From: Yamagishiella unicocca
Taxonomy: Eukaryota > Chlorophyta > Chlorophyceae > Chlamydomonadales > Volvocaceae
Reading direction: 5' to 3'
Assembly (NCBI GenBank): GCA_003116995.1
Contig: BDSL01000001.1
Location: forward strand, 3,038,001 to 3,102,000
DNA length: 64,000 bases
Under the pieces are notes generated by a model that was not told the origin of the DNA, did not search any database, and worked only from the letters and a program-made list of their open reading frames with translations. Positions within the stretch are counted from its first letter, which is position 1; each line of letters opens with the position of its first letter. This document shows, piece by piece, positions 1 through 10,514 of the stretch. The translations under genes and the position numbers were made by a program.

Positions 1-3000
1 GGCACCGTCGCTTGCAGCGCTCATCGGGGAGCGCATGGGCAATGAGAAGGCGGCGCCCTCAGCGCGTACGGATACGGGCGGCGCGGCCGGCATGCCGCTG
101 TCGGCTAGGACCAGGCCACTGTGTGGGGCTGACAGCGTGGCGGCTACTAAGGCAGCAGCAGGCGCTGCACTGGCTCCGGGGCTGCCGTCGGTGTTTGCCA
201 AGCGCGTGCTGCTGATCCGCGCTGCGCTGGTGTTGGTGCTGGTGCTGCCGAAGAAGTAGTCGTACAGCGACGACGACGGCGCCGGCGCGCCGGCAGCGGC
301 GGTGGCGCCGCTGGCGGCCGCTGCCGCACCCGCCGCCACCGCCGCCGCCTCGACGGCGGCGTCGGCGACGGACGCCGACGCGGCCGCCTCCGCCGCGGCT
401 ACCTCACCCGCGACCGCGAGGCCGCCGGTGCCATCCGGGCTGGTCAGCGCCCAGCCGCCTGTCGACGACGACGACTCGCCGCGACCGCTGGTGCCCGACG
501 CCACAAGCCTCAAGCTGCCGCTGCGCGGAGAGACTAGCCCTTGAGCTCCCCGAGTCGGGCTCACGAGGCCCCCGCCGGCGCCACTGGCGCCATGTGCAGG
601 AGCCGCAGCGTTGGCCGACGCAATCGCCTGCGCCGCAGAAGCCATTGCCGGCGGCGGTGCCGCCACCGAGAGGGCGCCCAGCAGCAACAAGCTTCCTGCA
701 GGGCCTTGCTGCGGCTCCTGCGGGCGCCCCAGGCGCCTCATGTGCTCCTCCGCAAGGGCGGCTGACGCGGCGGCGTCGGCGGCCGCTGCGGCGATGTCGC
801 AGCGGCGCAGGGTGTGCGGCTGCCGCGACAGCACCTCCACAACCGCCTGCTCTGGGAGCGGGCGGGTGTCGCCGCCGCCGCCGCCGTTCTTGGTGGTGGC
901 CTGCGCCGCCGAAGCTCCACCACTCGCTGGCGCCTCCAGGACCACCACGCCGCGTCGGGAGCCAAGCCTGGGAGGGGAACGGAAGTTGGTTGGCGTCCAC
1001 AACTGTCAGGCGTCCTAAATACGCAGGTTTAGTTGTTTGGCGCGTTTGTGTTACCGTACCCCTTGCGAACAAGTGGGTGCGTTGCCAAGGGCGCGGTCCC
1101 GAGCCAGGATTGGCAGGTGTGGAGCTTTGTGGAGGCGTGCCCTGGGGAGCAAAAAAGCGGCTAACCAGCCCAGGAGGGCGAACCAGCCCAGGAGGGCGAA
1201 CCGCAGCACCCACCTCACGCGCGGTACCGGCGGCAGTGGCGCCCCCTCCGGCCCCGTTCCGGCGGGCAGCTCAAACTCGTCCTCCTCCTCCTCCGGCGCC
1301 GCCTCCTCTCCACTCCCACCCGCGGCCCCGCCGCCTCCCTGCCCGGACAGCAGCAACTCCGCCAGCTCGTCGATCCTCGCCGAGTGAGCCGAGCAGTACT
1401 CGTCCACAGCCGCCTGCGAAAGAGAACATGGGCCCATTGTGACAACGTGGGTCGGTGGAAGTGTCACGGGGAAGTCACCCTCGGTTTGTGGAAGTCAGTG
1501 GGCGTGGAGAACACGGAGCGAGGTGCCGGCAGCACATGCCCCGCCCCTCTCGCACCCCACCGACCACACCGGCACTCTCCCTCATGCCCCGCCCCTCCCG
1601 CACCCCACCGACCACACCGGCACTCTCCCCCATGCCCCGCCCCTCCCGCACCCCACCGACCACACCGGCACTCTCCCTCATGCCCCGCCCCTCCCTCACC
1701 CCACCGACCACACCGGCACTCTCCCCCATGCCCCGCCTCTCCCTCACCCCACCGACCACACCGGCACTCTCCCCCATGCCCCGCCCCTCCCGCACCCCAC
1801 CGACCACACCGGCACTCTCCCCCATGCCCCGCCCCTCCCGCACCGACCACACCGCCGCTCTCCCCCATGCCCCCACCCGACCGCACCCGTCCTGGGCCGC
1901 GCGGCCGCCCAAGCGCAGCCTCCCTTTTCACCCCACTGGCCCCAGCCCCAGCCCCAAACCCTAACCCCGCCACCACCTGCAGCGCCGCCCAGTGCTGCGG
2001 GTTCACGTCGTCCAGCTCCATAGAGCACCTCTCGTGCACCGGCTGGAACCGAAAGTACTTGACGCCGGGGACCATCGGCAGCAGCGTCGACAGGGCCTCG
2101 TCGGCGCGGTCGGGTGACGTGGCGGCGTCCACCAGCACCACCCCCGTGTCCAACACCGCGTGCGCCCCGCGCTCTCTCCGCACCGTGGGCGCGGCGCCGC
2201 AGCCCAGGCTGACCAGCGCGTCTAACTGCACCCCCGGCCACAGCAGCCTGGCCTGCTGTAGCGCTAGGATGGACGGGTTGTTGGCGGTGGCGGCGCCGTC
2301 CTGGTGGTTGGCGGTTTGAGGGCAGATGTGAGGAAGTAAAAAGGAGGCGCGTTGGGAAGGGGGGTTGAGAGGAAACCCGTTGGTCGGTTGATCGGCACTT
2401 TGTAAGTAAAAGACCGAGTAGGAAGCGTGTAGTACGTTGGGAAGAGGGAGGGGCGGTGTAGCGCGCGGCGTTGCTGGTGTCCCCAGGTCGTGTTCCATGG
2501 TTGGCAGGCTGTGCGCGGGCTCATGCATACACCGTGGTCGCCCCCCTCCTACCTCTTACCCACCTCTTAACCCCCCCCACCGGGCCGGTCAGCTGGTGGG
2601 GCTTCCCCACCCACCTGGTAGCGCTCCTCGCCGCACACGAAGTCGTCGAGGTAGTACGGCGCAGCGGAGGACGCCCGTACGGCCTGAAGTGCGAGGAGGG
2701 CGGGGAGACAGTGGAGGCGGCGGGGGGGGGGGGGTGTAAGAGGGGCGTGGAAATGGCATGGCGTGGAATGAAATCAAGGTCCCTTGATCTGCGACGCGGA
2801 CGGCAGCGATCCCGACGTGCAGCATCCCTTGATCTGCGACGCGGACTGCAACGACCCCGACATACGGCATCCCGCAGTGCATGGCTGCAAGCCTCCGTGG
2901 GCCGCGTTACATCCGTACCCCAAACCCCCAAAAGCCCCCCCCCAGATCCCACGCAGCCCAACCCCGTGGACTCAATACTGATACGCGCCTTGCCTCACCC

Positions 3001-6000
3001 ATTACCGTAGCCGGGATGCAGAATGGTTAAAGAAGCAGCAAGCGGTTTGCGACATCCTCGCTCACGCCCCCGGAGCCCGATCCCACCCCCGGAGCCCGAT
3101 CCTACCTGCCACAGCTGGTGCTTGCTGGATGACGGACACGCGTGCATGGCGGCCGCCGCGGGCGCCACCTCCGGGGGCAGCTCGTAGCTCGTGAAGAGAA
3201 AGGGGGTGACGGGGCAGCACGATACCAGGGTGGCCACCGCCGCCACCTTGGGGCCCCCGAGCGGTGCCGCATCGATGAGCTGGTTGCCCACGCAGCCCTG
3301 CAATGCGAGGGGTGGGGGGGGGAGAAGACCCGGTTACACGACACGGGAGACGCGAAGAAAATCCTTGTGCGAAGGATGTTCTTTCCCTCCGCCATCGGAG
3401 GTGGAGGGCAGAAACTAGCCGGTGAATAGATGGGGAGGCGGGGCAACGGAGGTCGATGGTTGGAAGAGTTGTTTCCTAGGGTCCGCCCCTTAGTAAGAAC
3501 TCCTCTCACCCCTCGCATCGTCGCCGCCCCACCCCGTCGCCCTCCAAAAGGATTTCCTCTTTTTTCGGTCCACCGGCTTTTCTCTCCCCCCCTCACCGGC
3601 CACCAGCTTCTCTGCCCCCCCCCACCGGGCCCCCACCCAGCTACCGTCGTCTTTCGTATCCTCAACCCAGCTCTCCCGCATGCATCACAAAACGTCTGTT
3701 CTAAACGGTTTTTTCTGGCACCCACGGGTCTTCCTACCCAGCTACCCACCAGCTTCTTGACGTCGCACATCTGACGCAGCAGCTCCTCGAAGGTCGTCGC
3801 GTCGTGCTTGAAGCCGTACACCGCCACGCGCAGGTTCGTGGACGTGCCGCGGACCACCCGGAAGAGGCTGTCCCTCCAGCCCGTGCTGGCGGCGGTGCTG
3901 GCGCTCACGTTCCCCGCCACCTGCGCTGCCGCCTGCGCCTGCGCGGCCGCCAGCAGCTCCTCGCGGGGGCTGGGCGCGTTGCCGCCGGAGCTGGCGCCAG
4001 CCTGGACTCCGTTCCGGCGCCAGGGAGGCAGGAGGGCTTTAGGGTTCAGCCAGGTTCGAAGCGCCTACCGAACACATGCCGGCGCTTTTTCGGCCAGGTT
4101 CGAAGCGCCTACTGCAACATATGCCGGCGTATTTTCGGCCAGGTTCGAAGCGCCTACCGAAACACATGCCGGCGCGTTTTCGGCCAGGTTCGAAGCGCCT
4201 ACTGCAACATATGCCGGCGTATTTTCGGCCAGGTTCGAAGCGCCTACCGAAACACATGCCGGCGCTTTTTCGGCCAGGTTCGAAGCGCCTACTGCAACCT
4301 ATGCCGGCGCGTTTCAGACCGGTATATGACCACGTCAGCGAACGACCCGCAGGACACGACCTTCCCTGCGGACCCTCCGCGTCTCCTCCCGCTGGTGCCC
4401 GCCAGCCCGCAGCTGATGCTGCAGCCTCGGCCCCCTTCACCTGGTTGAAGACCTTGTGTCCCAGCCCCGTGTAGATGGACTCGCACTGGTCCAGGCTGTA
4501 GTGGAAGACGCCCAGCCCGACGGCCACGATCGCACCCGTGGAGGTGCCCACCACCAGGTCGAACAGCTGGTGCAGCGGCCGGCCTGGGAGGGCAGAGACG
4601 GCAGAGACGGAACAACAGGCAACACGAAAGGCTCAATCTTGTAGGACTACTGATGCACATGGGCCACATGACAGACAACATGGCCGGCGGCGTGCAACCC
4701 ACGACAGGCGGCATGGAACGGCGACGACGTCGCGATAAGCGGGAAACGGCGGAACGGAGGTGGGCACGTGATGTACGGTAACAGGGGGTGAGGAGGAGGC
4801 ACGTGCGACGGGGGCAAGCAATATGCCGCGGTCGACGCCGCAGTCGAGGGGGCGCTGTTTGTCCCAAGGTGCACGGCCTGCTGGCCTGGCGGTGCCCACC
4901 TGCTCTCCGCTCGATGTGACGCATGATCTGCACCAGCGCCAGCCCCCGCATGCCGCCGCCGTCCAGCGCCAGCACGCGGATGCCGCGACCCGTGATGGGC
5001 GGCTCGCCTACCGCACGCCGCACGTGCTCGTTCTCGCCTGCACCAGCATCAGAACCAGAACCAAGGGCCGAATGCAGCACCACAGAAAGCAGCAATCAGC
5101 AACACCCGTCGTGTGTATTGTGGGGCGTAGTCAATACGCTCCGTGTGTATTTCCGGTGTTAAAAATCGTGTGTCTTTCCGGTGTAAAATAAAACCACACA
5201 CACGCCCGGGCAGCCACTCCAGGCAACATACGTCACGGCACGAGACGAGGAGCCGCAGTGCCCTTCGGAGTGCGGCTTGCAGCGGCGCCGCCCGGGCAGC
5301 CTGCCGCCAGTCTCACCCAGGATCGCCAGGACCTTGATGGCCAACATCCGCGCCTGGTCTCGTGTGGCCACATGCTCCGGAACCTCTCGCGGGGGCGCCA
5401 GGGAGATCTGCGGCGGGAGGCCGCTGGGCGCGGCCGCCATGGCGCCCGTCTCGGCGTGAGGCGGCGTGGGCGACAACACGCCCGTCGCAGGAGGCGGCGC
5501 CACCGCCGCAGCAGCTGTCGCGGTGCCGCCGCCGTTGGTCCGCAACGGCGACAGCGTGCGAGCTGCCGCCGCAGCCAGTGCGCCGCTGCTGCTGCTGCCG
5601 CCGCCGCCAAGCGAGCCCACGGAGGCGGGCGTCGAGGCGGAGTGGTGCAAGGCGCGCGGTTGGTGCGGGGGCGACAGTGCATCCCCAGCGGCCCTAGGAC
5701 TTCCGAAGGTCATGGTGCCGGGGAGGGTGGTGGTGGTGGTGCTGCTGGCCGGGGGACTGGCCAGGTGCAAGCCGGCAGCAGCCCCAAGGGCGCCACCGGC
5801 AGACACCGACATGCCGTGGGCCGCCGTGGCGGAGTCCGGGCTTGAGAGGACTTGCGAAGAGGCGGCGGAGGCCGGCGGGAGGCCTGTCGCGGCCATAACG
5901 GCGGCATAGCCCGTGTCGCTGTAGCGCGGACTGGCCCCAGCCCGCAGCGGCATGCGCACCGCACCCGGCGCCACCGCCGATGAGCCGGCGGGCTGGTCAC

Positions 6001-9000
6001 GGTCCCGCCGCATGGGGCTGATGCCATCCATTTGCCGCTGCTCCTCCACCTGCGGTTGCTGCCCGCCCTGAAACCCCTTCTCAGGCTTCGCGGTGTTGGG
6101 CGGGGACCGGCTGGCCACCGCGTCCGCAGCGGCCGCCGGAGCCACCTGCGACATGGCCAGGTCCATGAGGGTGGACAGGAGACCGGCGGCCGCCCGGATC
6201 TTGAGCTTGTTGTCCCGGCAGAAGGCCAGGTTGGCCAGGGCGGTGAGGGCCGTGACCCGCGGGTCGGGGTCCGTGGCCTCAATGCACGACTGCAGCATGT
6301 GCAGCAGCTCCACCGTCATCAGCTCGGCGCTCACCTGGCCGGAGGAGGGGAGCAGTCGGAGGCAGCAGCAGCATGCTGCATTGGCACTAGCATCAGCGGC
6401 GGGGACGGTAAAGTCCTAGTTGCAGCCGCGACGCCATAGAAAACTCGCATCGAGCAGCTCGTCCTGAGGCTCAGGAATCCCTCGGCTCACGGCAGGCGCA
6501 CAGGCACACAGGCGCACAAGCACACAAGCACACCGGCAAGCGCAACACGTCGTGAGGCTGCTATTCCCAGATCCTTCCCCCCTTCCTTTTGCGTTCGCGG
6601 CACCCACCGCCTCCGACGCCGCCGCCAGGCTGCCCAGCAGGTTGAGGCCGCACAGCTTGCTGACCCGCCGCGGACTGCGCAGCAGCGTCACGATGGTCGA
6701 CACTACGTCGTGAGCCAGCAGCCTGCGGGCAGTGGATACGGCCGAGTCCCAAAAATACAATGATTGGGGCGATTCTCTGACGAGCTTCCTCCTATAACTG
6801 CGAACACACTCCAACGCCTTGCAGCCAACGAAAGTTGCTTATCAATTTGTGGCACCGCGCATCCGTGGACCAAGACGTTTTCTGCGATAGGAGGGTGTTG
6901 TCTGTGGTAGGCTGCCCTTGGTTTCGGAGCAGGGCGAGCCCCCCTCCCCCCTGCAAGCTGCGCTCCCTGCCCCCTGCCGCCCCCGGTGGCCGCACTTCCG
7001 CGCGGTCGCCAGCCCCAGCTGCGCCAGCGCCCCCAGGGTGCGGCACGCCTGCTCCGCCACCACTGGCTGCTCCGACAGCGCCATGAGCACCAGCTGCTGG
7101 ATGGCCGTCTCCTCGCGAGCCATCATCTCGCAGTTGGAGCGGTCCTCGGAGATGCGGCCTGAGCGAGTGGAGGAGCCCGGTGGGGTGGTGGTTGTGGTGA
7201 TGGTTGTGGTGGTTTGTGGTGGTGGTACTGGTGGTTGTGGTTGTGGTGGTTTGTGGTGGTGGTACCGCTGGTGGTGGTGCTGAAGGGCGAAGAGAAGCCT
7301 ATCAGGAACGATGCTTCCAACTAGTGAGCTTGTACTCCTGTGCAGCCTCATCCTACACTTTTACTGCACTACTATGCACCCCCACCCTGCACTTGTAATG
7401 TAGCTATGACAGGGCCGGCCTCATTCCAGGCCCACTTCCCACGGCCCCAAACCCGCAGTCGAACCCTCTATCCAGCACTCACCCAGCGCGCCCGCCAGCA
7501 GCGGGTGCTGGCAGCTGCTGCGACGGAACGTCAGCTTGAACAGCGGAGCGAGCTTGTGGCCCCGCGAGATGTACGGCAGCGCCGCGACCTCCACCTCCCA
7601 CCTGGCGGCAGCAGGGGGGCAGCAGGTGTTGTGTGTGCTGAGGTGGCTGCCGCAAGAGGCAAGGACGGCTGGCCCAGGGCCCGGGTTACAGCGCCCCATT
7701 ACCGCAGCACTAAATCCGCGAGGTGCTGCTGGTTGCTGGCAGGTCGCGAGGGCGGCAACACAGGTGAAGCCGAGGAAGCGGCAAGACGTAGCCGCTGCTA
7801 TCAGCAGCCCGAAACAGGCCGACCTAGCGAGGGCCTGCCGCGGATGTTCGGTTCACGGAGCTGGGTCCCCCTCCCCTCCCCTCCAAAACGTCTGTTCTAC
7901 ACGGTTTTTTCTCGCATCCAGGGGTCTTCCTCGAAATCCCCTCCCCTCCCCCCCGCACCTGGTGTACCCCGCACCTGGTGTACCCCGCACCTGGTGTACC
8001 CCGCACCTGGTGTACCCCGCACCTGGTGTACCCCGCACCTGGTGTACCCCGCACCTGGTGTACCCCGCACCTGGTGTACCCCGCACCTGGTGTACCCCGC
8101 ACCTGGTGTACCCCGCACCTGGTGTACCCCGCACCTGGTGTACCCCGCACCTGGTGTACCCCGCACCTGGTGTACCCCGCACCTGGTGTACCCCGCACCT
8201 GGTGTACCCCGCACCTGGTGTACCCCGCACCTGGTGTACCCCGCACCTGGTGTACCCCGCACCTGGTGTACCCCGCACCTGGTGTACCCCGCATCCGCCA
8301 TGATGCGCACATTGGCCAGGCTGAGAGACCGCAGAGCCGTAGCAGGGGAGAGCTCCGGCAGGTACTCCAGCGGGTTGCCGTACAGCTGCAGCGACACCAG
8401 GTTGCACAGCGCGCGCAGGTCCAGCACGGGGGTCACCAGCCGGTTGCCCTCCAGCTCCAGGTGGCGCAGGGAGGAGCAGCGCCGGAGCTCAGCTGCGGGG
8501 CGAGCGAGCCGGCAGCGTGGAGGTGGGGGGCCGCGAGAAGGAAGGGTTTGATTGAGGTTACGGTGAAGGCAACGAAAGGGTGGTGCGCCGAGGTCATCTA
8601 ATTTAGTAAAGGAGCTGCATGGGCTTATGGGTTGGTAATGGACACTGTGGGCTTGTTTCCCCGCCTGCTTGCCTGGTATGGCCGTCAGCTGGTTGTGGTC
8701 CGCCGCCAGGACCTCGAGCGCCGTCAGCGCCGACACCTCGGCCGGCAGCGCCGTGAGGCGGTTGTGCGAGAGGCGCAGTATCCGCAGCGAGGGCAGGGAG
8801 CCCAACGAGGGCGGCAGTGCGGTGAGGCCGCAGGCGGAGAGGTTGATGTTCGCCAGGCTGCGCCAGGACTGGACCTCGCAGCAGCTGGGGAGGGGGGGAA
8901 GCAGGCGAGGACGGGGCGACGGTGAAGGCGAGTTGGGAATGGCGCCTCGGGAGGGTGTCGACGATGAGAATATGTACTCGATGATGATGAGGGCCGGTGA

Positions 9001-9944
9001 GGGCTGGTGAGGGCTGGTGAGGGCTGGTGAGGGCTGGTGAGGGCGTGGGAGGACGGGGGAGGTGCGGTGGTACCAGTATGCCGGGAAGCCACATCGGGCC
9101 CTGCCGTTGTGAGACCCCCGCGCGTGACTGGCGCGCTTCGAAGGCGGACGTTCGAATAGTGGTGGTGCCAGTAGATACTGGTGCACGTATTGGGTCGGGG
9201 GTCGGTGGTGGGTAGCGACATACTGCTGATTGCCCACCTGCACCAGAAGTTGCCGAAGCCCTCCGCGCCGCGCAGCTTCCACACGCCAGACAGGTCGCAG
9301 TGCTTGAAGAGCGCAGTCAGCAGCGCCTCTGGGGCTGTGCCTGTGAACCGACAGGTGACGTGGACATGGCCCGAAGGGGTTTGCCATAATGCACGCAAAA
9401 AGGGGGCATCGAGTCGCGTTGTAACCGGGTAACGCTCGATCTTCCTTAAGACCTCAGGTAGCAAGCCCTCAGGCAACATGGCAGCTCTCAAAGCCCGGGC
9501 AGAGGACAGGCAGTCATGCGAAGGCCAGTTCAGACGGCAAACATCAGCGCAGGGCTGTTGCAGCGTCACACGTCTACAGCCGTACAACCCACCTGCCGAC
9601 GACGTGCGCACGACCTGCACGCAGCGAAGCGCTGGCGTGATGCATGCAATAGACAACTTGGCCGCGATAACCTTGCGCGCATCGTCGCGCTGCGTCAGCT
9701 TCAGCACGACGCGCTCCTCCAGGCGATCAAATGCTATTCTGCTCTTGGCTTGCGTAAAGCGCTCCAGGATAGTCGCCTCACTCTCATCGCTATTAAATTC
9801 GAATTCAAGGGTAGCCAGAGCCACTGGCAGGCGCACTTGGCCACCTGGCAGCGTTGCAGCCTGTTCGACAAGGCTGTCTTTTCCATACTCCAGCACCAGC
9901 TTGAAGCTATCAGGGTTTCCCCCAAACACTCGTCGTGAGAACAT
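1..9944 (-). CDS. Patatin-like phospholipase A I (LRR + armadillo + patatin), 3' end outside window
   Basis: Acyl hydrolase of the plant pPLA-I type, which releases fatty acids from membrane lipids. Sixteen exons, with phases adding to 1572 whole codons: 9944-9593, 9484-9238, 8884-8673, 8492-8288, 7601-7483, 7158-6996, 6722-6608, 6334-5317, 5037-4900, 4583-4441, 4001-3750, 3297-3106, 2683-2615, 2300-1977, 1413-1214 and 967 to past 1. The ATG at 9944 opens MFSRRVFGGNPDSFKLVLEYG, matching the plant N-terminus as I remember it. LRRs span about residues 205-340 (LTALPAEVSALTALEVL), armadillo-like helices about 375-560, and the patatin domain follows: anion-hole DGGGMRG near 835, nucleophile GTSTG near 870, and DGA at about 1076 supplying the dyad Asp. 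All catalytic motifs are intact. A 250-residue low-complexity linker separates armadillo and patatin, and the last exon is an Ala/Ser/Gly-rich tail still open at position 1. The intron 8672-8493 has a GC donor. Individual splice sites are inferred. Confidence 0.9.
1551..1905. repeat. 48-bp minisatellite in phospholipase intron
   Basis: About seven tandem copies of a roughly 48-bp C-rich unit (core CACCGACCACACCGGCACTC) fill most of the intron between exons 2300-1977 and 1413-1214. The period is a multiple of three, so long spurious ORFs appear on both strands; none is taken as a gene. Confidence 0.9.
2366..2440 (+). repeat. Dispersed intronic element, family II copy
   Basis: Begins GTTGAGAGGAAACCCGTTGG and resembles blocks at about 12971-13010, 13465-13545 and 14140-14190, which share the pattern GAGAGGAAACCYGTGGGTCG followed by an ACCGATTAGGAA-like motif. 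It lies in intron 2301-2614 of the phospholipase gene, antisense to it. Confidence 0.5.
3657..3745 (-). repeat. Dispersed intronic element, family I copy
   Basis: Read on the minus strand it runs from GGAAGACCCGTGGGTGCCAG through AAAAAACCGTTTAGAACAGA to a GATACGAAAGACGA end. It starts within a few bases of the GT donor of intron 3749-3298 of the phospholipase gene and is sense to that gene. Other copies are at 7885, 11937, 12772, 24385, 48650, 51306 and 60158. Confidence 0.75.
4050..4315. repeat. 45-bp minisatellite with alternating two-unit order
   Basis: Six copies of a 45-bp unit beginning CCAGGTTCGAAGCGCCTAC. Two variants alternate, one with ACCGAAACACATGCCGG and one with ACTGCAACATATGCCGG, giving a 90-bp higher-order period. 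It lies in the intron between exons 4583-4441 and 4001-3750 of the phospholipase gene. Confidence 0.9.
7885..7936 (-). repeat. Dispersed intronic element, family I, partial copy
   Basis: Fragment with CGAGGAAGACCCCTGGATGC and AGAAAAAACCGTGTAGAACA on the minus strand. It sits beside the 16-bp minisatellite in intron 8287-7602 of the phospholipase gene, in sense orientation. Confidence 0.7.
7957..8290. repeat. 16-bp minisatellite, about 21 copies
   Basis: Near-perfect tandem copies of ACCTGGTGTACCCCGC. The array begins at the donor of phospholipase intron 8287-7602: the donor GTACACC is itself the first repeat unit on the minus strand. Because 16 is not a multiple of three and the unit lacks stops, all six frames are open, which explains the overlapping spurious ORFs of up to about 500 codons here. 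Confidence 0.95.
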
Positions 9945-10514
9945 TGCCCCTTGCTGCAGGCGTTAAACTATCTTGCCGCTGGTCCTGTGTCCATGGTGTT
10001 GCGTGACTTTCGGTTGCTTCAGCGACGTGGTTTAACAGGATTGATCTCGAATATACTTATGGATCACTTAACAAATACGGGTGTTCAAAGTCGCCCTAAG
10101 CGATTTCTCCCAGTTGCCCACAACCGCACCTGCCGTAATGGTGTCGACTAGACTTGCCCCCCGCATAGTTGCCACATGCATTTGATATAAGCGTTCTGCA
10201 TATTTTCTTAATACAGCTTGTACCTTAAGCCCGTTTAGTGGACATGAGGCAGACGTCATAACGAATGCTTTGTTTTGGGGTTTCGCACCTCGATTGAGAG
10301 CAGCACCTTCCTCGATGACATCAAATCATTCTGGGATGCACCAGCTTCTGTTAGCCAGGGAGCAAGGTGTTGCAGGGCCCCAGGTGGGGGAGGACTTCCT
10401 CGATACGCGTCTTTGTAACGCTGTCGCAGCGCACGATACGCGACACCCGCATATAGGCAATGTTTGCCAATAATGAATGTTCAGTCCCGGAAGAGGGCGT
10501 TGGCACTTGCTTAG
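9945..10514. promoter_or_regulatory. Divergent intergenic region between phospholipase and WDTC1-like genes
   Basis: About 570 bp separate the phospholipase ATG (minus strand) from the first recognisable WDTC1-like exon (plus strand). It should hold both promoters and the missing first coding exon of the WDTC1-like gene. I see no clear TATA box. It is less GC-rich than the flanking exons. Confidence 0.5.

Noticed and set aside
404..1213. Minus-strand ORF of 269 codons in the phospholipase last exon
   Set aside because: Wrong frame. The adjacent frame is stop-free from 967 to 1 and joins in phase to exon 1413-1214.
4050..8290. Possible CRISPR-like arrays
   Set aside because: Repeats are head-to-tail without unique spacers, in introns of a eukaryotic gene.
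7340..9387. Very long overlapping ORFs on both strands rich in APGVPRTWCTPHL or GYTRCGVHQVR repeats
   Set aside because: They arise from the stop-free 16-bp minisatellite inside a well-supported phospholipase intron.
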